A stretch of DNA of 64,000 nucleotides from Arcanobacterium phocisimile (GCF_016904675.1 NZ_CP070228.1:496001-560000); one strand, 5' to 3'. Counted from the stretch's first letter, positions 53,829 to 63,091 are shown. Made by a program: numbers and translations. The notes: a model not told the origin generated them from the letters alone.

Positions 53829-55976
53829 ATGCCAGATCAGATAGTTGATCTTGAAAAATTGCATCGATTGGCTGACGCGTACAATGTCGCCACTGAATTT
53901 TGGGGCTTTCACGGAGAACATGTACGTGTAGAAGCCCAAACGCTTATGACAGTTCTAGCGGCGATGGGTGTTGATGCCCGAACCGACCAGGCAATCGAAG
54001 CTGCACTTATAGCTAAAGATGAAGAACCGTGGCGTCAGATCCTGCCAACGTGTGTGGTGACCCGCGATGATCGCGAGCATTCGATTGCAGTACACGTTCC
54101 CCATGGCTGGGATGTTGAGTTGCGCATCGTGTTTGAAGACGGTACGGAACGCATTGTCCGGCAGGGCGAAGATTTCACGCCGCCACGAGTCATTGAAGGC
54201 CATACTATCGGCCAGGCAAGCTTTATTCTCGATGCTGGTCTTCCGCTGGGCTACCACAAGATTTATGCACGTGTAAGCCACGCGGAGACCGATAACGTTG
54301 CGCAGGATTCAACCACACTGATCGTGACTCCTGGAAAGCTGAGTAAAGGTAGCCTTGAATATCACCGCTCTTGGGGTATGATGGCTCAGCTTTATTCAAC
54401 TCGCTCAGCACACTCGTGGGGTGTTGGAGACGCAGATGACCTCTTGGAAATGTCCTCACTGTTTGGTTCTAAGGGGGCTGACTACCTGCTCGTTAATCCA
54501 CTACATGCAGCTGAACCGATCGAACCGCTCTCGCCGTCACCATATTTGCCGGTCACTCGTCGTTTTTTCAACCCTATGTACATTCGGCCGGAAAACATTC
54601 GAGAGGTCGCCTATCTTTCTGGTCCAGAGCGCTCATTAATTACATGGGCCGGTGAAACAGTGAAGAAAGAATCACTGAAGAATTCCCATATTGATCGAGA
54701 TGCGGCATGGAAAGCCAAGCGTGAGGCACTTGAAGTTATTTTCACTGCTGGACGCTCACAATCGCGTGAACGAGAGTTTGCTCAGTATCGGCATAATGAA
54801 GGTCAAGGCTTGGAAGACTTCGCACTGTGGTGTGCGTTAGTTGAGCATTACCAGGGGCAAGAGTTCCCGCAAGAGCTCCACGATGTCAATAGTCGTGGTG
54901 TCGCCCAAGCGCGCGTTCAGTTGCGTGACCGGATTGATTTCTGGGCGTGGTTACAGTGGATTATGGATGAACAGTTAGCTGATGCTCAGCGAGCTGCTAA
55001 AGCTTCTGGTATGGCTTTTGGTATTGCACATGATCTAGCAGTGGGAGTTCATCCGCAAGGATCAGACACATGGACCATTCCTGAAGCTTTTGCGCATGGT
55101 GTGGGCGTTGGTGCTCCACCAGATATGTACAATCAGCAAGGTCAGAATTGGTCTCAGCCACCGTGGCGTCCGGATGCTTTACAGAAAATGGATTATACGC
55201 CACTACGCGATATGGCGCGTACCGTTATGCGCCATGCGGGCTTGCTTCGGGTAGATCACGTGATGGGTTTGTTCCGTCTGTGGTGGGTTCCAGATGGTAT
55301 GCCGGCTAACCAGGGTACGTATGTGCGTTTCGATCATGAAGCAATGGTAGGTGTCTTGTTGCTGGAAGCCTATCGTGCTGGTGCTGTCCTCATCGGTGAA
55401 GATTTGGGCAATGTTGAACCTTGGGTACGCGAATATCTACGTGAGCGAGGCATTTGGGGAACATCTATTTTCTGGTTTGAAAAGGACGGCGACGGCGCTC
55501 CGTTGCGTGCAGAAAATTACCGCAGTGACGCCCTTGTGTCGGTTGATACCCACGATTTGCCACCTGCTGCAGGCTATTTGGCTCAAGAACATGTCTCGTT
55601 GCGTGCCAGGTTAGGGTTGTTAGTTGAGCCCGAGGAGAAGGTGCGTGCTGAAGCTTATCGTGAGCTAGAAACGGTGTATTCACGGTTGCGTGAATACGGG
55701 TTAATTGGGCCGGAGCCATCGGAGCGTGAACTCGTTGAAGCTATGCATGTGTATTTGACAAGAACTCCAGCTCCACTCTTGTGTATTTCGCTTGTGGATG
55801 CTGTCGGTGAGCGGCGTGCACAAAACCAGCCTGGAACTGATCAAGAGTACCCAAATTGGAAGATTCCGTTGGCAGACGGGACAGAGAAGGTAGTATTAGT
55901 TGAGGAGCTAGCGAAGAATCCGCGATTGTTGTCACTTGTTGACGCTTTTACGAAGGCTTTGAATGGTTCAGAATAA
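53829..55976 (+). CDS. malQ: 4-alpha-glucanotransferase (amylomaltase)
   Basis: 715 residues, GH77. Transfers glucan chains between malto-oligosaccharides, releasing glucose. An N-terminal extension of about 150 residues precedes the barrel, as in actinobacterial and E. coli-type MalQ. Catalytic residues visible: nucleophile Asp in LRVDHVMGLFRLWW, acid/base Glu in IGEDLGNVEPWV, and transition-state Asp in VDTHDLPPAAGY. GAGGAG 6 nt before ATG 53829 fixes the start. Followed by a terminator and then the small EIIB-like gene. Confidence 0.96.
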   Translation: MPDQIVDLEKLHRLADAYNVATEFWGFHGEHVRVEAQTLMTVLAAMGVDARTDQAIEAALIAKDEEPWRQILPTCVVTRDDREHSIAVHVPHGWDVELRIVFEDGTERIVRQGEDFTPPRVIEGHTIGQASFILDAGLPLGYHKIYARVSHAETDNVAQDSTTLIVTPGKLSKGSLEYHRSWGMMAQLYSTRSAHSWGVGDADDLLEMSSLFGSKGADYLLVNPLHAAEPIEPLSPSPYLPVTRRFFNPMYIRPENIREVAYLSGPERSLITWAGETVKKESLKNSHIDRDAAWKAKREALEVIFTAGRSQSREREFAQYRHNEGQGLEDFALWCALVEHYQGQEFPQELHDVNSRGVAQARVQLRDRIDFWAWLQWIMDEQLADAQRAAKASGMAFGIAHDLAVGVHPQGSDTWTIPEAFAHGVGVGAPPDMYNQQGQNWSQPPWRPDALQKMDYTPLRDMARTVMRHAGLLRVDHVMGLFRLWWVPDGMPANQGTYVRFDHEAMVGVLLLEAYRAGAVLIGEDLGNVEPWVREYLRERGIWGTSIFWFEKDGDGAPLRAENYRSDALVSVDTHDLPPAAGYLAQEHVSLRARLGLLVEPEEKVRAEAYRELETVYSRLREYGLIGPEPSERELVEAMHVYLTRTPAPLLCISLVDAVGERRAQNQPGTDQEYPNWKIPLADGTEKVVLVEELAKNPRLLSLVDAFTKALNGSE

Positions 55977-56013
55977 ATAAGCCCTAAGAAGTTTTACGTC
56001 TGACGTGTTGAGT

Positions 56014-56045
56014 GGTGCGGGCAGTTACTGCCCGCACCCACTGTT
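56014..56045 (+). terminator. terminator after malQ
   Basis: GGTGCGGGCAGT (56014-56025) pairs with ACTGCCCGCACC (56027-56038), followed shortly by TTTTG. Confidence 0.75.
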
Positions 56046-56075
56046 TTGAGATTTCTGTGGAAGGAGGAAATAGCG

Positions 56076-56306
56076 ATGCAACCGGTTCAGGATTTTATTC
56101 TTGGTTTAGGCGGTAGACACAATATTGTAGAAGCTGTTCCTGCTTTTACACGAATCAGAATTAAAGTGCGATCGATGGCTGTGGTTAATGATGATATTTT
56201 GCGGGTGGCAGGTGCTTTCGGTGTCGTTCGTCAGAAAGGTCAACTCCAGCTTATTGTGGGGCCTGGTGCTCAGGAATTAGCTGAAGGTATTGAGGCAGTT
56301 GTATGA
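56076..56306 (+). CDS. orphan PTS EIIB-like domain without the phosphocysteine
   Basis: 76 residues with the fold signature of glucose-type EIIB: helix FILGLGGRHNIVEAV, then PAFTRIRIKV and strands ILRVAGAFGVVRQKGQLQLIVG. In EIIB the motif is C-x-T-R; here it is A23-F-T-R, with alanine (GCT) at the position of the phosphorylated cysteine. It therefore cannot carry phosphate in the known way. No EIIC or EIIA is adjacent. AAGGAGG precedes ATG 56076. Possibly a regulatory mimic of EIIB or a relic; still a tidy ORF with a strong ribosome-binding site. Confidence 0.8.
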   Translation: MQPVQDFILGLGGRHNIVEAVPAFTRIRIKVRSMAVVNDDILRVAGAFGVVRQKGQLQLIVGPGAQELAEGIEAVV

Positions 56307-56330
56307 GCAAACGCTATACAACTGCCTCAA
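56290..56330. terminator. terminator overlapping the end of the EIIB-like gene
   Basis: TTGAGGCAGTTGTAT (56290-56304) pairs exactly with 56316-56330; the left arm contains the last codons of the gene. It sits between converging genes. Confidence 0.7.
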
Positions 56331-56358
56331 TGATGCTGTTTATGGAATAAGCTGACGG

Positions 56359-57555
56359 TTATTGTTTGGTCTTTGGCTTGCCAGAGACAAACCGTTCAAC
56401 GATCATTGCGATAGCGCCGTCGCCGGTGACGTTGGTAGCAGTTCCGAAGGAATCGACAGCGACGTAGAGTGCGACCATGATGCCATACATCGGATCAGTG
56501 AATGAGAGAATTCCCTGTACCACCGACTGTGCTGCAGTGATTGCACCTCCGGGAACACCAGGTGCAGCGATCATAATAATGCCGAGCATAAAGATAAAGC
56601 TGATAATGGTTCCTGCAGATGAGCTCATGCCGAGCATGTATTGCAGAGCTAGTGCGAACGAAGTGATTTTGATTGTGGAGCCCGCGAGGTGGATGGTTGC
56701 GCATAATGGCACAACGAAGCCAGCGACGTCTTCAGATACGCCGTTCTTTAAAGCAGAACGGAGAGTGACTGGGATTGTGGCAGCGGATGAGGCTGTGCCA
56801 AGAGCGGTAGCATAGGCGTCTCGCATGTTCCATAAGGCGATAAATGGATTGCGCCGTGCGAGCGTTCCAGCGATGAAGTATTGCCCGAGCAACATGATGA
56901 TTGTCAGGATGAAGGCGAATGCGATAACTTTGGCCATCGCAACAATGACTGTTTCGAATTGCCCAGACTTTGACATGTTGAGGAATATGCCGAAGACGTG
57001 GAGCGGCAGCAGTGGAACGATTGAACGTTTGATGACGATGTAGATAACTTCACGAAATTCTTGCATTAAAGACATGAGTTTCTTTGCATCTGCTGCGACT
57101 GCGCCGAACCCGAGTAGGAAGGCGAGAATAAGGGCAGTGAGAACACCGAAAACAGGTGGCAATGTGAATGTTGCGTCCATAAGTGATGGCACCGCGTTTT
57201 CTGGAGCGGCGAGATCGGGTACTTTTTGGTCGGCTAGTAGCCAAGGGAAAATAAGCGAAGCGAGTCCCCAAGTTCCTAGACCGGCGGTGATCGTAGAGAG
57301 GTATCCCAATGCAACTGTGAGTATCACCCATCGTCCACCAGATTTTCCGAGGTCGGAGATTGCTGGAGTGACAAGTCCGACGATGATAAGTGGAACGGAG
57401 AATCCGAGGAATTTTCCGAAGATATCGTTGAATGTGGCGAAGGGGACGATAGCTGTTGAGGGGAGAACCTTACCGAGAAGAGCTCCCAGCACGATTGCTA
57501 CAACGATCCAAGTGAGCAAGTGTTTGCTGAGCCGGTTAAGAATGGAGGGCTCCAT
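56359..57555 (-). CDS. dicarboxylate/amino acid:cation symporter (DAACS family)
   Basis: 398 residues, mostly hydrophobic with about eight membrane segments and two re-entrant loops. Family marks: serine-rich hairpin TASSAATIPVT, the GAITAAQ loop after APGVPGG, and VDSFGTATNVTGDGAIAMI, where DAACS carriers bind substrate. Members import glutamate, aspartate, serine/threonine or C4-dicarboxylates with Na+ or H+; the exact substrate cannot be read from motifs. Together with aspartase at 29 kb, aspartate uptake is possible (inference). ATG start. Confidence 0.9.
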   Translation of the reverse strand: MEPSILNRLSKHLLTWIVVAIVLGALLGKVLPSTAIVPFATFNDIFGKFLGFSVPLIIVGLVTPAISDLGKSGGRWVILTVALGYLSTITAGLGTWGLASLIFPWLLADQKVPDLAAPENAVPSLMDATFTLPPVFGVLTALILAFLLGFGAVAADAKKLMSLMQEFREVIYIVIKRSIVPLLPLHVFGIFLNMSKSGQFETVIVAMAKVIAFAFILTIIMLLGQYFIAGTLARRNPFIALWNMRDAYATALGTASSAATIPVTLRSALKNGVSEDVAGFVVPLCATIHLAGSTIKITSFALALQYMLGMSSSAGTIISFIFMLGIIMIAAPGVPGGAITAAQSVVQGILSFTDPMYGIMVALYVAVDSFGTATNVTGDGAIAMIVERFVSGKPKTKQ

Positions 57556-57663
57556 GATGGTCCTTTCTGTTTAGTTACTTATTTGCGGAAGTGCGATAAA
57601 GAGTAACTTATGGTCTGTTATAGTAGGTCATTTTTGAACTCGGTGGCAGCTTTGTTCATAGTG

Positions 57664-57692
57664 TGGACAACACAGCGGAAATAGTTTACAAT
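57664..57692 (+). promoter_or_regulatory. leaderless promoter of the LLM oxidoreductase
   Basis: TGGACA (57664-57669) and TACAAT (57687-57692) with an ideal 17-bp spacer. The -10 ends 6 nt before ATG 57699, so transcription should start at or next to the A of the start codon. No Shine-Dalgarno. Confidence 0.7.
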
Positions 57693-57698
57693 TCAACT

Positions 57699-58754
57699 AT
57701 GAAAGCTTTTGGATTTTTAAGTTTCGGTCATCACTCAATTAATGGCCAAGATGGGCCCGATGCTGGGCAAGTATTACGTGACAGTTTGGAGATCGCCAAG
57801 GTAGCCGATGAAATCGGCGTCAACGGTGCGTACTTCCGTGTTCACCACTTTGCGCCACAAGGTGCAGAGCCAATGCCACTACTTGGCGCAATTATCGGCG
57901 CGACTAAACGGATTGAGGTCGGCACGGGTGTGATCGACCTGCGTTACGAGAACCCGTTGCACTTAGCTGAAGAAGCAGCTGCTCTTGACTTGCTGTCCGA
58001 GGGGCGAGTCGCACTCGGTGTTTCGCGAGGCTCACCCGAACCAGCACTGCGCGGCTGGGAATCTTTCGGGTACAAAGGCGAAGCGGAGAACGGTTCTGAT
58101 ATTGCACGTGAAAAGTGGCAACTGTTCCTCGCAGCGATCCAAGGATATGGGTTAGCTCAAGCTGCGCCACTTGAGTTGCAGTATCCGCAAATGTATCAGC
58201 CAGGCACACCGCTACCAATATTCCCACATTCACCCGGCTTACAAAAGCGCATCTGGTGGGGGTCAGGAACTCGCGCCACTGCAGAACAAGCAGCAAAAGA
58301 TGGTGTCAACCTGATGAGTTCCACTTTGGTTTCCGAAGCAGATGGATCATCCCTTGGTGAACTCCAAGCTGAGCAGATCCGGGTCTATCGCGAAGCGTGG
58401 GAAGATGCCGGGCATGATTGGACGCCGCGGGTATCAGTCTCCCGATCGATTTTCCCAATAGTTACTGCTGAAGATCAAGAACTTTTTGGAACGTTTGCCA
58501 CCAGCAAGGATCAGATTGGCATGCTTGAAGGAGCAACGAAGACGACGTTCGGCCGCACTTACGCAGCTGAACCAGATGTGTTGATTGAACAGCTCAAGGC
58601 TGACCCGGCTATTGCGGCTGCCGATACGTTGATGCTGACGATCCCAAATCAAATGGGAGTCGACATGAACGTGCGAATTCTTGACAACTTCGCAAAACAC
58701 GTTGCGCCAGCTCTCGGTTGGATTCCCAACACTGAAGGACCTGTAGTTGGTTGA
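57699..58754 (+). CDS. luciferase-like (LLM class) flavin oxidoreductase
   Basis: 351 residues, TIM-barrel of the bacterial luciferase family (FMNH2- or F420-dependent). Seen: an N-terminal FLSFGHH, GAYFRVHHFAPQGAEPMPLLGAI, RIEVGTGVIDLRYENPLHLAEEAAALDLLSEGRVALGVSRG, and later RIWWGSGTRATAEQAAKDGVNLM. No substrate can be assigned. ATG 57699 with the strong leaderless promoter is preferred to a GTG at 57663 that would lie within the promoter. Single gene; terminator follows. Confidence 0.88.
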   Translation: MKAFGFLSFGHHSINGQDGPDAGQVLRDSLEIAKVADEIGVNGAYFRVHHFAPQGAEPMPLLGAIIGATKRIEVGTGVIDLRYENPLHLAEEAAALDLLSEGRVALGVSRGSPEPALRGWESFGYKGEAENGSDIAREKWQLFLAAIQGYGLAQAAPLELQYPQMYQPGTPLPIFPHSPGLQKRIWWGSGTRATAEQAAKDGVNLMSSTLVSEADGSSLGELQAEQIRVYREAWEDAGHDWTPRVSVSRSIFPIVTAEDQELFGTFATSKDQIGMLEGATKTTFGRTYAAEPDVLIEQLKADPAIAAADTLMLTIPNQMGVDMNVRILDNFAKHVAPALGWIPNTEGPVVG

Positions 58755-58784
58755 GGTTACCAGCTGATTAACTAACTACAACAA

Positions 58785-58816
58785 CGATGGGCACCAACTC
58801 TTGTTGGTGCCCATCG
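58785..58816. terminator. terminator between LLM gene and focA
   Basis: Perfect 14-bp hairpin (58785-58798 and 58803-58816; CGATGGGCACCAAC with TCTT loop) located between converging genes. Confidence 0.82.
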
Positions 58817-58839
58817 GGGGTATTGGGAGAGTGAGAAGA

Positions 58840-59616
58840 TCAAGCTTCCATACGCGCAGCAAGGACGAATGAGCCCCCAACAACCACCATGCCGCCAACA
58901 ATATTTCCAGCACCGGCAACGAGTAAACTCAACGCCGAATTGCCGAAATTTACACCCTCGACGCCGTTCATCATCGCCAATGAAAATGACGTCATGTTTG
59001 CTACCACGTGTTCAAAACCAGCAGCAACAAAGACCGTAATAGCCCACCCGATCACAATAATCTGAGCAACTTCGTTCTTCATACGGCTAATTGTCCAAAT
59101 AGCTAGGCACACCATCACATTACACATGATCGCTCGGAAGAAAACTTCCGAATAATCCTTATGGAGCTTGCCTGAAACAACTGCCTCAAGCATCTGGTAA
59201 TTCAACGAATCCTTCTTAAACACGTTAGCTGCGGTAATCATCGCCGAAATGGCAATAGAGCCAACCAAGTTGCCTAGTAGCATGAAAATGATCATCCATG
59301 CTGCACGCATCGTGCTGACTGTGCCTCGAATAGTAGCCAATGGCATGATCATCATGCCTGAGGTCGCTAATTCACCACCAGCAAACACCACCAGTACCAG
59401 ACCGATACCGAAAACTAGGCCCATCATTGTGCCGGTCAAATCTGACCCATGGACATACATACCAGAAACGCCGGCATACATAAATAGGCAGCCGATGCCA
59501 ACAAACGCACCTGCCAGTGCACCACCAGCAAGGTAGCCGCCAAAATTATTAGCCTTCGTCGACTTCGCTGCACCGACAGCCGCTTGCTTGTCAAGTGTTT
59601 GGGTTAAGGTTTCCAT
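58840..59616 (-). CDS. focA: formate/nitrite channel (FNT family)
   Basis: 258 residues with six membrane segments (about 27-50, 62-85, 105-130, 160-185, 195-215 and 230-255). Family marks: GELATSGMMIMPLATI, a LVGSIAISAM segment, and GFEHVVANMTSFSLAMMNG. FNT channels pass formate, nitrite or hydrosulfide. A pyruvate formate-lyase locus 25 kb away makes formate export the favoured role; nitrite transport is the alternative, but no nitrite reductase is in view. GAAGAAAGA precedes ATG. Confidence 0.88.
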   Translation of the reverse strand: METLTQTLDKQAAVGAAKSTKANNFGGYLAGGALAGAFVGIGCLFMYAGVSGMYVHGSDLTGTMMGLVFGIGLVLVVFAGGELATSGMMIMPLATIRGTVSTMRAAWMIIFMLLGNLVGSIAISAMITAANVFKKDSLNYQMLEAVVSGKLHKDYSEVFFRAIMCNVMVCLAIWTISRMKNEVAQIIVIGWAITVFVAAGFEHVVANMTSFSLAMMNGVEGVNFGNSALSLLVAGAGNIVGGMVVVGGSFVLAARMEA

Positions 59617-59645
59617 GAATATCTTTCTTCATTTAACAAAAGTAG

Positions 59646-59675
59646 GGGGCCGCAGAAACAATATTCCACGGCCCC
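59646..59675 (-). terminator. terminator after pepN
   Basis: GGGGCCG (59646-59652) and CGGCCCC (59669-59675); on the minus strand followed by CTACTTTTG. It lies 36 bp beyond the pepN stop and ahead of focA. Confidence 0.6.
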
Positions 59676-59710
59676 ACTTTACAGTCGGTTAGTTACCTAT
59701 TTCTAAGACT

Positions 59711-62257
59711 TTAGGCATCTGCCTGCTGAGCGCGCGCTGCACGCTGAGCGTGGGCGAGTGCCTCCGAGAACAAGCGTCGAGCTGCGGGGGCAACCTCGGT
59801 ATGTTCTGCAAGCCAAGCTTCGCCACGAGCAACAATATCGATGCCCAAATCATCACGGCCAGTCAAAACCGTCGGGAACGCGTAAGCAATGAAGTTCGAG
59901 GCGATCTCAACTGTACGATCAGCCCATTGGGTTGCGATGCTGTCAAAATACCGATCGACGAAGGCCACCAACAGTTCGGGATCGCCATCGGTGAATCCGA
60001 GAGCGGCAGAACGCTGGATAGAGTTAGGAACCTCGCCACCAGTGATCTCGATCCATGATGCTTCCTTTGCCTCAGCAGAAGAAATAGCTGCCCGAGCACG
60101 CGCCGCATTCGCCGCACCCGAAGCCGTGTTGTCACGCTCGGTGCGCTCTTGCTCGATCGCTGCAGCATCAACCCGGCCGGCAGTAGCCAACCGCGTGAGA
60201 ATCCCCCAACGGAAGTTAGCGTCAACCGTTAAGCCCTCTGGGACATCCGTGCCTTCAAGCCAGCCAGCAACCGTATCAATCTGTGCGTTCGTGTGAGACA
60301 ACGATACGCTCGCCAATGCTAACTGGAACTGGCGATCCGTTCCAGCCTCAGCAGCGCGGGCCAACTCAGCAAGTCGCTGGCCAACCTTCTCCCGCAACGC
60401 GGCACGCTTAGCTGGAGCAGAGTAGAGCTTGACCGCCGTCGAGAGCTGATTAATCAACGAACGCAAAACCGTACCGTGATCTTCAGTCTCCAACGCCTTC
60501 AATACCAACTCAACGTAATCCGAGGCTGGCATCTCACCATCGCGCGTCATATCCCATGCTGAGAACAGCACGAGGGTACGTGGCAGACGATCCGTAAATG
60601 CATTGATGTGCTCGATAGCAAACGCCAACGACTCATCATCCATACGAACCTTGGCGTAGGCCAAATCGCCGTCGTTAATCAAAATTAGCTGTGGACGCTC
60701 GATACCGGTGAACTCCGAAACAACTGTTTCTTCACCGTCGATATCCAATTCGGTGTGGGCAACTCGTACCAGTTCGCCGGTAGCATTCAATGAATAACCG
60801 CCAACGCCAATCCGGTGTGGACGCAACGATGCACGGCCGTCAGAGCCTTGCTCGATTACCATTTCGTCCAACGTCGAACCAGAAACCGATAGACGCGGAC
60901 GCAAAATGTTAATCCCTGACTCCTGCAGCCAAAGCTTGACCCACTCGGTCAAATCGCGGCCCGAAGCAGCTGAGAGTTCAACCAGCAGATCGTCGAGCGT
61001 AGCGTTACCCCACGCCTTCTTCTTTAAATACTTCGAAACACCAGTGAAGAACGCATCGCGACCCACGTAGGCAACCAGCTGCTGGAAGACCGAAGCACCC
61101 TTGCCGTAAGTGATGCCGTCGAAATTCACCTGGACATCTTCCAGATCGCGAATATCAGCAGCGATCGGGTGGGTGGACGGCAACTGGTCTTGCATCTGCG
61201 CCCACGATTTCTCCGAAGAATTGAAGGTCACCCAGGCGTCAGTCCAGCGGGTAGCCTCTGCGGTTGCCACATGGGAGGTGAACTCGGCGAAGGATTCGTT
61301 GAGCCACAGATCATCCCACCACTTCATCGTCACCAGATCGCCAAACCACATGTGGGCCAACTCGTGAACCACCGTGATCGCGCGGCGCTCAACCAGTGCC
61401 TCAGTTGGGCGGGAACGGAAGACGTAGTCGTCAAGAATGGTGACACAGCCAGGGTGTTCCATTGCGCCAGCGTTGTATTCGGGAACGAAGATCTGATCGT
61501 ACTTACGGAATGGGTAGGGAACATCCCATGCGTCTTCAAAGAAGTCCATTGCCTGCTTGGTGATCGTGATGATCTCATCGCCGTCGAGATACTCGGCGAG
61601 CGACTTACGGGCGTAGACGCCCATCGGAATCGTCCGGCCGTCTTTGGACTGGTGCGAATCGGTGGTACCTTCGTATGGGCCAGCAATAATACAGGTCAGG
61701 TAGGACGAAATGCGCTCAGTTGGGGTGAACTCCCAGGTGGCGAAGCCATCACCGGCGGGGGTTGCCTGCGGGGTTGGCGAGACGGAGAAGACCTTCCAGT
61801 GCTCTGGAGCGGTGACGACGAAGGTGAACTCGGCCTTCAAATCTGGCTGCTCAAACACCGTGTACATTCGGCGCGAGTCTGGAACCTCGAACTGGGAGTA
61901 GAGGTAGACTTCGTTATCTGCCGGGTCGATTGCGCGGTGGAGGCCTTCGCCGGTGTGGGAGTAGACGCAGGTTGCGTCAACGTAGAGTTCGTTTTCGGCG
62001 GTGAGGTTTTCAAGCGTGATCCGTGAATCGGAGTATGCACTGAGTGGAAGCTCAACACCGTTGAGGACAATCTTTTCTACGGACTGGGCGATGAGATCGA
62101 TAAACGTTGACGCGCCTTCGGTTGCACTGAACTTGGCAGTGGTTTGGGAGCGGAACGTGGTCTCGCCGCGCAGATCGAGTTCGACGCGGTAACTGTGGGT
62201 TTTGATTATTTCGGCACGTTGTGTGGCTTCGATGCGCGTAAGGTTTTGTCCTGGCAC
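59711..62257 (-). CDS. pepN: aminopeptidase N (M1 family)
   Basis: 848 residues. Zinc aminopeptidase that removes N-terminal residues from peptides, in the cytoplasm. Seen: substrate-binding GAMEHPG, zinc motif H298-E299-LAH302 (VVHELAHMWFGDLV) with the third ligand in LNESFAEF, an actinobacterial-length ERAP1-like C-terminal domain (about 530-840), and the start PGQNLTRIEATQRAEII. GTG 62257 is chosen because AAAGGA lies 6-7 nt upstream and it gives the family start; the frame from TTG 62320 has no good ribosome-binding site. Confidence 0.95.
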   Translation of the reverse strand: MPGQNLTRIEATQRAEIIKTHSYRVELDLRGETTFRSQTTAKFSATEGASTFIDLIAQSVEKIVLNGVELPLSAYSDSRITLENLTAENELYVDATCVYSHTGEGLHRAIDPADNEVYLYSQFEVPDSRRMYTVFEQPDLKAEFTFVVTAPEHWKVFSVSPTPQATPAGDGFATWEFTPTERISSYLTCIIAGPYEGTTDSHQSKDGRTIPMGVYARKSLAEYLDGDEIITITKQAMDFFEDAWDVPYPFRKYDQIFVPEYNAGAMEHPGCVTILDDYVFRSRPTEALVERRAITVVHELAHMWFGDLVTMKWWDDLWLNESFAEFTSHVATAEATRWTDAWVTFNSSEKSWAQMQDQLPSTHPIAADIRDLEDVQVNFDGITYGKGASVFQQLVAYVGRDAFFTGVSKYLKKKAWGNATLDDLLVELSAASGRDLTEWVKLWLQESGINILRPRLSVSGSTLDEMVIEQGSDGRASLRPHRIGVGGYSLNATGELVRVAHTELDIDGEETVVSEFTGIERPQLILINDGDLAYAKVRMDDESLAFAIEHINAFTDRLPRTLVLFSAWDMTRDGEMPASDYVELVLKALETEDHGTVLRSLINQLSTAVKLYSAPAKRAALREKVGQRLAELARAAEAGTDRQFQLALASVSLSHTNAQIDTVAGWLEGTDVPEGLTVDANFRWGILTRLATAGRVDAAAIEQERTERDNTASGAANAARARAAISSAEAKEASWIEITGGEVPNSIQRSAALGFTDGDPELLVAFVDRYFDSIATQWADRTVEIASNFIAYAFPTVLTGRDDLGIDIVARGEAWLAEHTEVAPAARRLFSEALAHAQRAARAQQADA

Positions 62258-62541
62258 GGATCGTCCTTTCAGTAGCGGGGTAGCGCCGGCAGGCCAGTGC
62301 TTCTCCCAATTGTTTGACAAAAGTCATGAAACAGTTCTAGTTTACGCGCTTAGTTGGGTTCGCGTATAGTTTGTGAAAACGGCAGTGCCGTATCTGCGGT
62401 AAAGGTAATTTAGCTAGTAGTGTTATAAAATCTAGAATGTTCGTCAGTTTTGGCCGTATAATCATGTTGGCAGGTGTCTACAATGCAGTAGATACGTTAA
62501 AACAATCAGCCATGTGTCCTTAGTAGGGGGAAGATCATCTT

Positions 62542-62997
62542 ATGTCTGAAAACGGTAACAATGTAGAGCTACCGGCAATGTCAGGATACGAGCTACAGGG
62601 ACGAATAGTGTTCATTATTATCGTGGCGGTCAATGCTTGGTTGTTTATGTTTGGCACGTCCCCGGTAGCATGGCTATCTGTACCGGCTGGAATTATCATG
62701 ATTGTTTTCGAGATTTTGGTATTTGGTGCTGAATGGTTTGCGTCGAATCGCGAGCGTGTAGTATGGGTGACTATTGCTGGCCGAGTTGCTATTGCGACTT
62801 TCGCGTGTGGGGCAATTTTCGCAATGCTCCGTCTGACTGCAATCCCGGGTTTAATACAGTTGTTTACTGACTATTACCTTGAACTTGGCTCTCCGATTTT
62901 TCTCGAACTGATAATTGCGGTGATCCAACTCGTTCAAATGTATGCAATGAAGAAGGGCCTGCATGGTAAACCAATTCTTATCGAAGCAGGTAACTGA
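62542..62997 (+). CDS. small four-helix membrane protein, unknown
   Basis: 151 residues with four hydrophobic segments (about 22-40, 42-66, 75-100 and 118-135) after a short polar N-terminus, and a basic C-terminus (KKGLHGKP). No family recognised. GGGGGAAG about 9 nt before ATG supports the start. A TATAAT lies some 80 bp upstream within the intergenic region 62258-62541; the promoter is not certain. A long inverted repeat follows the gene. Confidence 0.7.
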   Translation: MSENGNNVELPAMSGYELQGRIVFIIIVAVNAWLFMFGTSPVAWLSVPAGIIMIVFEILVFGAEWFASNRERVVWVTIAGRVAIATFACGAIFAMLRLTAIPGLIQLFTDYYLELGSPIFLELIIAVIQLVQMYAMKKGLHGKPILIEAGN

Positions 62998-63021
62998 CAT
63001 TTTCTAATTTTGCCACAAACA

Positions 63022-63087
63022 TATAATCTCGGTATTTCGAGCGGCAGTGTATATACCGCGCTTGCTGTGTCGAATACCGAGATTATA
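63022..63087. terminator. 66-bp imperfect palindrome between converging genes
   Basis: TATAATCTCGGTATT (63022-63036) pairs exactly with AATACCGAGATTATA (63073-63087). The 36-nt interior can form a further GCGG/CCGC stem. It probably terminates transcription from both sides, though it is larger than needed. Confidence 0.6.
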
Positions 63088-63091
63088 CATT

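Noticed and set aside
61169-62026. 285-codon plus-strand ORF inside pepN
   Set aside because: It lies wholly antisense to a clear M1 aminopeptidase and its translation has no domain-like pattern; it is a codon-structure shadow.
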